The position numbers and the translations under genes were made by a program. Under the pieces are notes generated by a model. It had not been told where the DNA came from and did not search any database. It saw nothing but the letters and a program-made list of their open reading frames with translations. Below, one piece after another: positions 48,265 to 56,757 of a DNA stretch of 64,000 nt. The first letter of the stretch is position 1. The number at the start of each line of letters is the position of its first letter. The stretch spans positions 1 through 64,000 of the forward strand of contig NZ_JAUXXP010000046.1 in the NCBI RefSeq assembly GCF_030684895.1, in the 5' to 3' direction. Origin of the DNA: Pseudomonas sp. (lineage in GTDB: Bacteria > Pseudomonadota > Gammaproteobacteria > Pseudomonadales > Pseudomonadaceae).

Positions 48265-50035
48265 TCGTTTGAGTTGGGCGGAAGTTCGTCGGCTGGCCCT
48301 TCACCACAAAAAAGCCCTGATCCTGGCTAACCTGGTGGCGGTATTTGCCACCCTGTGCAGCGTGCCGATCCCGCTGTTACTGCCGCTGCTGGTCGATGAA
48401 GTACTGCTCAACGACGGTGACGCCGCGCTCAAGGTAATGGACAACTTCCTGCCGGCCCATTGGGAAACCGCCGCTGGCTATATCGGCCTGATGCTGGTGC
48501 TGACGTTTTTTCTGCGCGGTGGCGCACTGATCTTCAATGTGCTGCAGGCGCGGCTGTTTGCCCGGCTGTCGAAGGACATCGTCTACCGCATCCGTATTCG
48601 TTTGATTGAACGGCTCAAGCGCATTTCCCTCGGCGAGTACGAAAGCCTCGGCGGCGGCACGGTGACCACCCATCTGGTCACCGATCTGGACACGCTGGAT
48701 AAATTTGTTGGCGAAACCCTCAGCCGCTTTCTGGTGGCGGTGCTGACCCTGGCCGGCACCTCGGCGATTCTGATCTGGATGCACTGGCAGCTGGCGCTGC
48801 TGATCCTGTTGTTCAACCCGCTGGTGATCTACGCCACGGTGCAGCTGGGCAAGCGGGTCAAGCACCTGAAGAAGCTGGAAAACGACAGCACCTCGCGCTT
48901 TACCCAGGCGTTGACCGAAACCCTCGAAGCGATTCAGGAAATTCGCGCCGGCAACCGTCAGGGCTTCTTCCTCGGTCGCCTCGGTGGCCGCGCTAAGGAA
49001 GTGCGCGACTACGCCGTCGCCTCGCAGTGGAAGACTGACGCTTCCAATCGCGCCAGCGGCCTGCTGTTCCAGTTCGGCATCGACGTGTTTCGCGCTGCGG
49101 CCATGCTTACCGTGCTGTTCTCCGACCTGTCGATCGGCCAGATGCTCGCAGTGTTCAGCTACCTCTGGTTTATGATCGGCCCGGTCGAGCAGCTGCTCAG
49201 TCTGCAATACGCCTTTTACGCCGCAGGCGGTGCGCTGACGCGGATCAACGAGCTACTGGCGCGCAAGGATGAGCCGCAATACCCCGGTCGCGTCGATCCG
49301 TTCAAAGGCCGCGACACCGTGGGCATCGAAGTCAGTGGTTTGACCTTTGCCTATAACGATGAGCCAGTGCTGAATCAACTCAACCTGAGCATCGCGCCAG
49401 GCGAGAAGGTCGCCATCGTCGGCGCCAGCGGCGGCGGCAAGAGCACCCTGGTACAGCTGCTGCTTGGGCTGTATACGCCGCAGGCCGGAACCATCAGCTT
49501 TGGTGGCAGTAGCCAGGAAGAGATTGGTCTGGAAGCGGTGCGCGAGAATGTCGCCGTGGTGTTGCAACATCCCGCACTGTTTAACGACACGGTACGCGCC
49601 AACCTATGTATGGGCCGTGAGCGCACGGACGAGTTCTGCTGGCGTGCCCTGGAAATCGCTCAGCTGGCCGACACCATTCGCGGCTTGCCGCAGGGGCTGG
49701 ACAGCATCGTCGGCCGCTCCGGCGTACGCCTGTCGGGCGGTCAGCGTCAGCGTCTGGCAATTGCTCGGATGGTGCTGGCTGAGCCGAAAGTGGTGATTCT
49801 GGATGAAGCCACCTCGGCCCTGGACGCCGCAACCGAATACGCCCTGCACCAGGCACTCAACCAGTTCCTGCGCGGCCGCACCACACTGATCATCGCCCAC
49901 CGCCTGAGCGCGGTGAAACAGGCCGACCGGGTGCTGGTATTCGATGGCGGCAGCATTGCTGAAGACGGCGGCCATCAGCAGCTGATCGCCGACGGTGGGC
50001 TCTACGCCAAGCTCTACGGCCATCTGCAGCACTGA
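48257..50035 (+). CDS. ABC exporter, fused permease and ATPase
   Basis: 592 residues: six membrane helices in about 1-310 and an ATPase domain with Walker A GASGGGKSTLVQLLL, signature LSGGQRQRLAIARM and Walker B VVILDEATSALD. It works as a dimer to export lipids, drugs or peptides; the cargo is not readable. Its start overlaps the DsbA-like gene by 8 bp, so trhO, dsbA-like and this gene may form one operon. Confidence 0.9.
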   Translation: MPDRLSWAEVRRLALHHKKALILANLVAVFATLCSVPIPLLLPLLVDEVLLNDGDAALKVMDNFLPAHWETAAGYIGLMLVLTFFLRGGALIFNVLQARLFARLSKDIVYRIRIRLIERLKRISLGEYESLGGGTVTTHLVTDLDTLDKFVGETLSRFLVAVLTLAGTSAILIWMHWQLALLILLFNPLVIYATVQLGKRVKHLKKLENDSTSRFTQALTETLEAIQEIRAGNRQGFFLGRLGGRAKEVRDYAVASQWKTDASNRASGLLFQFGIDVFRAAAMLTVLFSDLSIGQMLAVFSYLWFMIGPVEQLLSLQYAFYAAGGALTRINELLARKDEPQYPGRVDPFKGRDTVGIEVSGLTFAYNDEPVLNQLNLSIAPGEKVAIVGASGGGKSTLVQLLLGLYTPQAGTISFGGSSQEEIGLEAVRENVAVVLQHPALFNDTVRANLCMGRERTDEFCWRALEIAQLADTIRGLPQGLDSIVGRSGVRLSGGQRQRLAIARMVLAEPKVVILDEATSALDAATEYALHQALNQFLRGRTTLIIAHRLSAVKQADRVLVFDGGSIAEDGGHQQLIADGGLYAKLYGHLQH

Positions 50036-50052
50036 GATCTTCTGTGGCAAAA

Positions 50053-50125
50053 GTAGGGTGGATGACGCTTCACCCATCCACCAGCGCAGTCTTGCGGTGG
50101 ATGAAAAAAGCGTCATCCACCCTAC
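50053..50125. repeat. GTAGGGTGG-type palindromic repeat
   Basis: Arms GTAGGGTGGATGACGCTT (50053-50070) and its exact complement (50108-50125) flank about 37 bases. Related to palindromes at 40603 and 51606. Confidence 0.8.
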
Positions 50126-50149
50126 GGCTCCTGGCGAAAGCAACACTTT

Positions 50150-50222
50150 CTCGCGGGCATGAACTAGGCGTCCCCGCCGCTCCTGCGGGACAGCACGAGC
50201 CGTAGGAGCGGGCCATGCCCGC
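50150..50222. repeat. REP-like palindromic repeat pair
   Basis: GTAGGAGCGGGCCATGCCCG at 50202-50221 is a typical Pseudomonas REP; an inverted partial copy (CGCGGGCATG) lies near 50152. The same REP occurs as a perfect pair at 52852-52912. Confidence 0.75.
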
Positions 50223-50291
50223 AATTTGTTGTGGATTTCAATCAGGCCTGGGGCAATGCGGTCTTGCACCTGGCAGCTAAATCGACCGCTT

Positions 50292-50309
50292 TGTAAATCT
50301 TTCGTTACG
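50292..50309. promoter_or_regulatory. Candidate PhhR/TyrR box upstream of hpd
   Basis: TGTAAATCTTTCGTTACG matches the TyrR/PhhR consensus TGTAAA-N6-TTTACA with a perfect left half and four of six bases in the right half. It lies 185 bp upstream of hpd. PhhR controls aromatic amino acid catabolism in Pseudomonas, so motif and gene context agree. The promoter itself could not be placed with confidence. Confidence 0.55.
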
Positions 50310-50493
50310 CAGGGCGGGTGCTTTCGGTCAGCATTCCCGCTGTTTCTCTAGCTGTATTAAAAACTTGCCGAAAGCCATGGCCAAGCCTGGGGCAGGGCGC
50401 TCTGGGCCGGCTTGTGAGCAGGGCTGCGCTCGGTTGTTATGAGGTCAATCCCGCTGAGGCAGCGGCTGACCAAAACAACAACGAGGAGGCGCA

Positions 50494-51591
50494 ATGAACG
50501 CCGTGAACAAGATCGAACAGCACAACCCTATCGGCACCGACGGCTTCGAGTTCGTCGAGTACACCGCGCCGACCCCGGAAGGCATCCAGCAGCTGCGTGA
50601 GCTGTTCACTGCCATGGGCTTTACCGAAACCGCCAAGCACCGCTCGAAAGAGGTCTGGCTGTTCCAGCAGCACGACATCAATTTCGTGCTCAATGGCAGT
50701 CCCACCGGGCATGTGCGCGAGTTCGGTTTGAAGCACGGCCCGAGCGCCTGCGCTATGGCCTTCCGCGTGCAGAACGCGGCTCAGGCTGCTGCTTATGTCG
50801 AATCCCAGGGCGCCAAGCTGGTGGGCAGCCACGCCAACTTCGGCGAGCTGAATATCCCCTGCGTTGAGGGTATCGGTGGCTCGCTGCTGTATCTGGTGGA
50901 CCGCTACGGCGACAAGAGCATCTATGACGTCGACTTCGAGTACATCGAAGGGCGCACGCCGAACGACAACGCGGTTGGCCTGAAAGAGCTGGACCACCTG
51001 ACCCACAACGTCAAACGCGGGCAGATGGATGTGTGGTCGGGCTTTTACGAGCGCATCGCCAATTTCCGCGAGATCCGCTACTTCGATATCGAAGGCAAGC
51101 TCACCGGCCTGTTGTCGCGCGCCATGACCGCGCCGTGCGGCAAGATCCGTATCCCGATCAACGAATCGGCCGACGACAAGTCGCAGATCGAGGAATTTAT
51201 CCGTGAATACCAGGGCGAAGGCATCCAGCACATCGCCCTGAGCAGCGAAGACATCTACGCCACCGTGCGCCAGCTGCGCGCCAATGGCGTGCAGTTCATG
51301 GTCACCCCCGGCACTTATTACGACAAGGTCGACACCCGCGTTGCCGGGCATGGCGAGCCGACCGATGTGCTGCGTGATCTGAGCATCCTGATCGACGGAG
51401 CTCCGGGCGTCGGTACCTCGGGCGATGACGGCATCCTGCTGCAGATTTTCACCAATACTGTGATTGGCCCGATCTTCTTCGAGATCATCCAGCGCAAGGG
51501 CAATCAGGGCTTTGGCGAGGGCAACTTCAAGGCGCTGTTCGAGTCCATCGAGGAAGACCAGATCAAGCGCGGCGTGATCAAGGCTGATTAA
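50494..51591 (+). CDS. hpd: 4-Hydroxyphenylpyruvate dioxygenase
   Basis: 365 residues in two vicinal-oxygen-chelate domains. The Fe(II) ligands are visible as His in LDHLTHNV, His in IQHIALSSED and Glu in FFEIIQRKG. It converts 4-hydroxyphenylpyruvate to homogentisate, the entry to this tyrosine catabolic cluster. AGGAGG lies upstream. Palindromic repeats lie on both sides of the gene. Confidence 0.96.
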   Translation: MNAVNKIEQHNPIGTDGFEFVEYTAPTPEGIQQLRELFTAMGFTETAKHRSKEVWLFQQHDINFVLNGSPTGHVREFGLKHGPSACAMAFRVQNAAQAAAYVESQGAKLVGSHANFGELNIPCVEGIGGSLLYLVDRYGDKSIYDVDFEYIEGRTPNDNAVGLKELDHLTHNVKRGQMDVWSGFYERIANFREIRYFDIEGKLTGLLSRAMTAPCGKIRIPINESADDKSQIEEFIREYQGEGIQHIALSSEDIYATVRQLRANGVQFMVTPGTYYDKVDTRVAGHGEPTDVLRDLSILIDGAPGVGTSGDDGILLQIFTNTVIGPIFFEIIQRKGNQGFGEGNFKALFESIEEDQIKRGVIKAD

Positions 51592-51605
51592 TCCGGCACC
51601 GCAAT

Positions 51606-51675
51606 GGTGGGTTACGGCGCACCGGTACCAGGGGCAATTCTGCTTCACCGTGTTGGCGCCTAACCCACCCTACGC
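51606..51675. repeat. GTAGGGTGG-type palindromic repeat between hpd and hmgA
   Basis: Arms GGTGGGTTACGGCGC (51606-51620) and GGCGCCTAACCCACC (51656-51670), followed by CTACG. It fills most of the 114-bp gap between hpd and hmgA. Confidence 0.75.
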
Positions 51676-51705
51676 CACAGCTGTCGAGTTGAGGAGACAC
51701 CGGCC

Positions 51706-52845
51706 ATGAGCCGTAACTGGATCAGTTTTCCCCTGCGCGAAGGCGAGTGTTCGCGTCAGGCGCACTGCGACTTTCCCGAAGGCACCTATGAGCGTGAGAT
51801 GGGCCGCGAAGGCTTCTTCGGTCCCACCGCGCACCTGCACCATAAGCATCCACCCACTGGCTGGATCGACTGGCAGGGGCCGCTGCGTCCGCATGCGTTC
51901 AACTTCAACGATATTTCCAGTGAGCGTGATTGCCCGCTGGCCGCGCCACTGACGCTGCATAACAGCGATGTGAAGCTGCGCGTATGGAAAACCCATGGCG
52001 CCATGGGCCATCTGGTGCGCAACGCCGATGGCGATGACCTGCTGTTTATCCATGAGGGAGCAGGGCACTTCTACTGCGATTTCGGTCATTTGACCTACCG
52101 CGACGGCGATTACTTGCTGATTCCGCGCGGCACCGCCTGGCGTATCGAGGCCAGCGAACCGACCTTTATGCTACTGATTGAAAGCACCGACGGCGCCTAT
52201 CAGCTGCCGGACAAAGGCCTGGTTGGCCCGCAGGCGATCTTCGACCCGGCGGTGCTCGATCATCCACGTATCGATGAGGCCTTCAAGGCGCAGCAGGACG
52301 AAAACACCTGGCAGATCCGCATCAAGCGCCGTGGCCAGATCAGCACCGTGACCTACCCGTACAACCCGCTGGATGTGGTTGGCTGGCATGGCGACAACAC
52401 CGTGGTACGGCTCAACTGGCGCGATATCCGCCCGCTGATGAGCCACCGCTATCACCTGCCGCCGTCGGCGCACACCACCTTTGTCGCCAATGGTTTTGTC
52501 ATCTGCACCTTTACTCCGCGCCCGGTGGAAAGCGACCCCGGCGCGCTCAAGGTGCCGTTCTATCACAACAACGACGACTACGACGAAGTGCTGTTCTACC
52601 ACCGTGGCAACTTCTTCAGCCGCGACAATATCGAGCAGGGCATGGTCACCCTGCACCCCTGCGGCTTCCCCCACGGCCCGCATCCCAAGGCGCTAAAAAA
52701 GGCCCAGACCGATCCGGCGACCTTTATCGATGAAGTGGCGGTGATGATCGACACCCGCCGCGCCCTGGAGGTCGGCGAAGCCGCCGCCGGTGTAGACGTT
52801 CCCGAATATGTGAACTCCTGGCGTGCGCCGGGGAAAGACGGTTGA
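51706..52845 (+). CDS. hmgA: Homogentisate 1,2-dioxygenase, short type
   Basis: 379 residues of the cupin-type homogentisate dioxygenase family. Candidate iron ligands are in the segment FYHNNDDYDEVLFYHRG and HPCGFPHGPHP. It opens the ring of homogentisate to maleylacetoacetate. At 379 residues it is shorter than the about 430-residue HmgA of P. aeruginosa; the short form is known in other gammaproteobacteria. Context between hpd and the fumarylacetoacetase-like gene supports the role. Confidence 0.9.
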   Translation: MSRNWISFPLREGECSRQAHCDFPEGTYEREMGREGFFGPTAHLHHKHPPTGWIDWQGPLRPHAFNFNDISSERDCPLAAPLTLHNSDVKLRVWKTHGAMGHLVRNADGDDLLFIHEGAGHFYCDFGHLTYRDGDYLLIPRGTAWRIEASEPTFMLLIESTDGAYQLPDKGLVGPQAIFDPAVLDHPRIDEAFKAQQDENTWQIRIKRRGQISTVTYPYNPLDVVGWHGDNTVVRLNWRDIRPLMSHRYHLPPSAHTTFVANGFVICTFTPRPVESDPGALKVPFYHNNDDYDEVLFYHRGNFFSRDNIEQGMVTLHPCGFPHGPHPKALKKAQTDPATFIDEVAVMIDTRRALEVGEAAAGVDVPEYVNSWRAPGKDG

Positions 52846-52851
52846 GCAACC

Positions 52852-52912
52852 TAGGAGCGGGCCATGCCCGCGTATATGCGGTATCAGGCATCGCGGGCAT
52901 GGCCCGCTCCTA
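52852..52912. repeat. Perfect inverted REP pair (REPIN) between hmgA and FAH gene
   Basis: TAGGAGCGGGCCATGCCCGC at 52852 and its exact complement ending at 52912 flank 19 bases. The arms are 21 bp and identical. Confidence 0.88.
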
Positions 52913-52934
52913 CACATACATTGAAGGTTGAACC

Positions 52935-53918
52935 ATGAAACTCGCATCACTCAATCAAGGCCGCGATGGTGTACTCGTCGTGGTATCGCGCGACCTCAGC
53001 CGCGCGACTGAAGTCCCGGCAATTGCCGTCACCCTGCAGGCCGCGCTGGATAACTGGGCGGTGGCCAAGCCCAAGCTGGAGGCGGTGTATCAGCGCCTCA
53101 ATGATGGCCTGGAAGAGGGTGCGTTTGCCTTCGATCAGGCGGCTTGTCACAGCCCGTTGCCGCGCGCCTATCACTGGGCCGATGGCAGTGCCTACGTCAA
53201 CCATGTGGAGTTGGTGCGCAAGGCGCGCGGCGCTGAGATTCCGGAAAGCTTCTGGCATGACCCGCTGATGTATCAGGGCGGCGCCGACTGCTTTATCCCG
53301 CCGCACAGCCCGATCCAGATGGCCGACGAGGCCTGGGGTATCGATCTGGAAGCTGAAATTGCGGTGATCACCGATGACGTGCCGATGGGCGCCAGCGCTG
53401 CCGAGGCTGCCGGGCATATCCAGCTGCTGATGTTGGTCAACGATGTATCGCTGCGTAACCTGATTCCTGGCGAGCTGGCCAAGGGCTTCGGCTTCTATCA
53501 GAGCAAGCCGTCGTCGAGCTTCTCGCCCGTGGCGATCACCCCGGATGAGCTGGGCGATAGCTGGGAGGGTGGCAAGGTGCATCGGCCGCTGGTCTCGCAT
53601 ATCAACGGCGCGTTGTTCGGCCAGCCGGATGCCGGGGTGGACATGACCTTCAACTTCCCGACCCTGGTCGCCCACGCCGCCAAGACCCGCCCGCTGGGCT
53701 GCGGCACCATCATCGGTTCCGGCACCGTGTCGAACTACGACCGCAGCGCGGGTTCTTCCTGCCTGGCGGAAAAGCGCATGCTGGAAATCATCGAGAGCGG
53801 CGAGGCGAAAACCCCGTTCCTCAAGTTTGGTGACCGCGTGCGCATCGAGATGTTCGACGCCGCCGGCCATAGCATGTTCGGCGCTATCGATCAGGCGGTG
53901 GAGCGCTATGAACACTGA
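52935..53918 (+). CDS. Fumarylacetoacetate hydrolase family protein
   Basis: 327 residues with the FAH fold: the metal-site acidic residues in WGIDLEAEIAVITDDV, then LLMLVNDVSLRNLIPGELAKG and GSGTVSNYDRSAGSSCLAEKR. Within this cluster it should hydrolyse fumarylacetoacetate to fumarate and acetoacetate, the last step of tyrosine breakdown. Its stop overlaps the maiA start by 11 bp. Confidence 0.9.
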   Translation: MKLASLNQGRDGVLVVVSRDLSRATEVPAIAVTLQAALDNWAVAKPKLEAVYQRLNDGLEEGAFAFDQAACHSPLPRAYHWADGSAYVNHVELVRKARGAEIPESFWHDPLMYQGGADCFIPPHSPIQMADEAWGIDLEAEIAVITDDVPMGASAAEAAGHIQLLMLVNDVSLRNLIPGELAKGFGFYQSKPSSSFSPVAITPDELGDSWEGGKVHRPLVSHINGALFGQPDAGVDMTFNFPTLVAHAAKTRPLGCGTIIGSGTVSNYDRSAGSSCLAEKRMLEIIESGEAKTPFLKFGDRVRIEMFDAAGHSMFGAIDQAVERYEH

Positions 53919-54567
53919 GTTGACGCTCTACGGCTACTGGCGCTCCAGTGCTGCCTACCGAGTGCGGATTGCGCTGAACCTCAAGGGCCTGGCGTACCAG
54001 CAAGTACCGGTGCACCTGGTCAAGGACGGCGGTCAGCAGCACAGCGCCGAGTATCAGGCGCTAAATCCGCAAGAGCTGCTGCCCTTGCTGGTGGATAAGG
54101 GCAACGGCGGGGTGCGCATTGCCCAGTCGCTGGCGATTCTCGAATACCTCGATGAGGTGTTTCCGACGCCTGCGCTGCTGCCCAGCGATCCGGCGCAGCG
54201 CGCTCAGGTGCGTGCTCTGGCGTTGCATATCGCCTGCGACCTGCACCCGCTGAACAACCTGCGGGTGCTGCAGTACCTGAGCGGTGAACTGGGGGTTGGT
54301 GAGACAGCCAAGGATGCTTGGTACCGCCATTGGCTGCACAAGGGTCTGGCTGCAGTCGAGGCTGGGCTGGTGGTGTTCAATGACCGCCTGTCGCTCGGCG
54401 AGCGCCCCGGATATCTGGAAGCCTGTCTGGTTCCACAGCTGTATAATGCGCGCCGTTTTAACTGTGACCTTGATGCGTACCCGCGCATCCTCGCCATGGC
54501 GGCGCGTTGTGAATCTCTGGATGCCTTTAAGCAGGCGGCGCCGGAGGTGCAACCCGACGCCCAGTGA
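53908..54567 (+). CDS. maiA: Maleylacetoacetate isomerase
   Basis: 219 residues of the zeta-class glutathione S-transferase family, with the N-terminal signature YWRSSAAYRVRIALNLKGL and NPQELLPLLV. It isomerises maleylacetoacetate to fumarylacetoacetate with glutathione. The start at 53908 overlaps the preceding gene by 11 bp, indicating translational coupling. Confidence 0.94.
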   Translation: MNTELTLYGYWRSSAAYRVRIALNLKGLAYQQVPVHLVKDGGQQHSAEYQALNPQELLPLLVDKGNGGVRIAQSLAILEYLDEVFPTPALLPSDPAQRAQVRALALHIACDLHPLNNLRVLQYLSGELGVGETAKDAWYRHWLHKGLAAVEAGLVVFNDRLSLGERPGYLEACLVPQLYNARRFNCDLDAYPRILAMAARCESLDAFKQAAPEVQPDAQ

Positions 54568-54729
54568 TCCTGCCGGCTTCGCCGCCGCTAGGGTCTGGCG
54601 AATCCGGTTTTGCAGAGCGTGCCTGGTGGCCAGATCGGCTGCCTTCAAACTCTGGATGCCTTGCCACTCCGCCGCGCCACAAGCGCTGCGGGTTCTATTT
54701 CGTCACAGATAAAAACAAACAGGTGACGC

Positions 54730-56190
54730 ATGACCCGTGAAAAACCCAAGAACCTCTGGCTCTCGCGCTGGGGCTTTATCCTTGCTGCAACCGGCTCCGC
54801 TGTGGGCCTGGGCAATATCTGGAAATTCCCCTATATCACCGGCGAATACGGCGGTGGTGCGTTTGTACTGATGTACCTGGCCTGCATCCTGGCCATCGGT
54901 ATTCCGGTGATGATGACCGAGATCGCCATTGGCCGCCGTGGCCGTGGCAGCCCCATCGATGCGATCGGTCGGGTGGTCAAGGAAAACGGCGGCAACCCGC
55001 TGTGGAAGACGGTCGGCGGTATGGCCATGCTGGCCGGTTTTATGATCCTGTGTTTCTACGTGGTAGTGGCCGGCTGGGCCTTTGCCTACACGGTGAAAAT
55101 GCTCGATGGCTCCCTGGCTGCCACCAGTGTCGAGGCGCTCGGCGGGGTATTCGAAGCGCATAACGCCAATCCCTGGCAGCTCGGCGGCTGGAGCGTACTG
55201 GTGGCGCTGCTGACCCTGTGGATCGTCGCCAAGGGCGTGCAGAAGGGCATCGAGAATGCCGTGCGCTGGATGATGCCGGGCTTGGCCGTGATGCTGCTGA
55301 TCCTGGTGGGTTACGCCTTTACCAGTGGCGGTTTCAGCGCCGGCTTCGATTTCCTGTTCAGCTTCGATGCCTCGAAAATCACCGGCGAAGCGTTGCTGGC
55401 CGCACTGGGTCATGCATTCTTCACCCTGAGCCTGGCCTCCGGGGCGATTCTCACCTATGGCTCCTACATTCCAGACGGCCAGTCGATTGCCCGCACCACC
55501 TTTATGGTGGCCATCTGCGACACCTGTGTGGCGCTGCTGGCGGGGCTGGCGATCTTCCCGATCATCTTCGCCAATGGCATGAACCCGGGCGCCGGGCCAG
55601 GGCTGATCTTTATGAGCCTGCCGCTGGCCTTCCAGCAGATGCCGTTCGGCACTGCATTTGGCGTGCTGTTCTTTGCCATGGTGTCGATTGCCGCGCTGAC
55701 GTCGGCCATTTCCATGATCGAAGCCACGGTGGCCTACCTGAATGAAAAGCACGGCATCAGCCGCATCAAGTCTGCCGCTCTGGCGGGCAGCGTGTTGTTG
55801 CTGATCAGCCTATTGGCGATGCTCTCGTTCAACCTGCTGGCCGGCTGGACGCCACTGGGCAAGAACTTCTTCGACTGGCTGGATTACCTGACTTCACGCT
55901 GGATGATGCCGCTGGGTGGGATCTTTATGGTGCTGCTGGCCGGTTATGCGCTGCGCAGCGAGATCATGCGTGATGAGCTGAACCTGCCGCCGCTGGGCTA
56001 TGCCCTCTGGCTGTTTATGGTGCGCTACGTCAGCCCGGTGCTGATCATGGTGGTGTTCCTGCACGCCCTGGGTTGGTTGATGTTTGATCCGGTTGCTCAG
56101 TGGTACTGGATTGCCGGCGCCATTGGCCTGCTCGCAGTGCTCGGTGAAGTGCTCAGGCCACGGGTCGTACCGGCGCTCGCCGGGCGTTAA
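54730..56190 (+). CDS. Sodium-dependent transporter, NSS/SNF family
   Basis: 486 residues with about 11-12 membrane helices and the LeuT-type signature RWGFILAATGSAVGLGNIWKFPY with the conserved sodium-site glycine-rich region, then GGAFVLMYL. It imports amino acids with Na+. Placement directly after the homogentisate genes suggests tyrosine or phenylalanine uptake, which is inference. AGGTGA precedes the ATG. A terminator follows. Confidence 0.9.
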   Translation: MTREKPKNLWLSRWGFILAATGSAVGLGNIWKFPYITGEYGGGAFVLMYLACILAIGIPVMMTEIAIGRRGRGSPIDAIGRVVKENGGNPLWKTVGGMAMLAGFMILCFYVVVAGWAFAYTVKMLDGSLAATSVEALGGVFEAHNANPWQLGGWSVLVALLTLWIVAKGVQKGIENAVRWMMPGLAVMLLILVGYAFTSGGFSAGFDFLFSFDASKITGEALLAALGHAFFTLSLASGAILTYGSYIPDGQSIARTTFMVAICDTCVALLAGLAIFPIIFANGMNPGAGPGLIFMSLPLAFQQMPFGTAFGVLFFAMVSIAALTSAISMIEATVAYLNEKHGISRIKSAALAGSVLLLISLLAMLSFNLLAGWTPLGKNFFDWLDYLTSRWMMPLGGIFMVLLAGYALRSEIMRDELNLPPLGYALWLFMVRYVSPVLIMVVFLHALGWLMFDPVAQWYWIAGAIGLLAVLGEVLRPRVVPALAGR

Positions 56191-56216
56191 TTCAGCCAAG
56201 CTGAGCTACAGTAGAG

Positions 56217-56251
56217 AAGGGCGCACGGGCCAAAGCCGTGCGCCCTTTTTA
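56217..56251 (+). terminator. Rho-independent terminator after sodium transporter
   Basis: AAGGGCGCACGG (56217-56228) and CCGTGCGCCCTT (56236-56247) form a perfect 12-bp stem with a 7-base loop, followed by TTT. Confidence 0.9.
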
Positions 56252-56329
56252 TTGGCGATGTCTGAATGCACGTTGCCTATGCGCGGGGTAGCGGTGCAGA
56301 CCACTGTCCGGAATCCACCTACGATGCGG

Positions 56330-56460
56330 GTAGGTTGGGTTGAGGAGCAACGCGACGAAGCCCAACAAGACATGCCGCTGCCTGTTGGGCTTCGCTGCGC
56401 TCAACGCCAATCTACGATTTGTAGTTTCGCAACACGTAATGGGTTCATAGCCTTTCTTAT
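56330..56460 (+). repeat. Interspersed repeat of about 130 bp, copy 2
   Basis: Near-copy of 1928-2066: GTTGAGGAGC start, inverted CGAAGCCCAAC and GTTGGGCTTCG arms, CGCAACACG and an end with CATAGCCTTT. It starts with GTAGGTTGGG, which resembles the GTAGGGTGGG end of the palindrome at 40603. Confidence 0.7.
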
Positions 56461-56489
56461 GGTCGTCATATCCTTGGCGCGGACTTTCT

Positions 56490-56579
56490 GGCGATAACTC
56501 GCCATTCGCGATAAAGAATCAGCGGAAACCTGCCGATAAACCGGGTTATCCGCAGCATTCGGCTTTTGGCGTTATCGCC
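56490..56579. promoter_or_regulatory. Inverted repeats upstream of a sigma-54 promoter (enhancer candidate)
   Basis: GGCGATAAC (56490-56498) and GTTATCGCC (56571-56579) are perfect inverted copies, enclosing a second dyad GCGGAAACC (56522-56530) with GGTTATCCGC (56544-56553). They lie about 65-155 bp upstream of the -24 element at 56646, where an enhancer-binding activator would be expected. Function is inferred. Confidence 0.4.
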
Positions 56580-56644
56580 CTGATCCGCCATCAACGCCTC
56601 TGGTCCGGGCCTTGGCGCTGTTGCCTGAACCCAGGCAAGGCCTC

Positions 56645-56660
56645 TGGCGCAAGGGTTGCA
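56645..56660 (+). promoter_or_regulatory. Sigma-54 (RpoN) type promoter for chemoreceptor
   Basis: TGGCGCAAGGGTTGCA matches TGGCAC-N5-TTGCA at all but one position, with GG and GC exactly ten bases apart. The predicted start is near 56672, about 85 bases before the chemoreceptor ATG. Confidence 0.65.
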
Positions 56661-56757
56661 GTAAAGCGGAGCTAAACTGCCATCAGTCGTTCATGTGCGT
56701 GCCTGGATTGCCATCGCGCGCCTCGCAGCACTCGATAATAAAAATGGAGTCGTTGTT

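Noticed and set aside
56660-56690. TAAAG and GCCATCA as a FliA (sigma-28) promoter for the chemoreceptor at 56758
   Set aside because: Spacing is about two bases too short and the -10 is poor; the sigma-54 element just upstream fits better.
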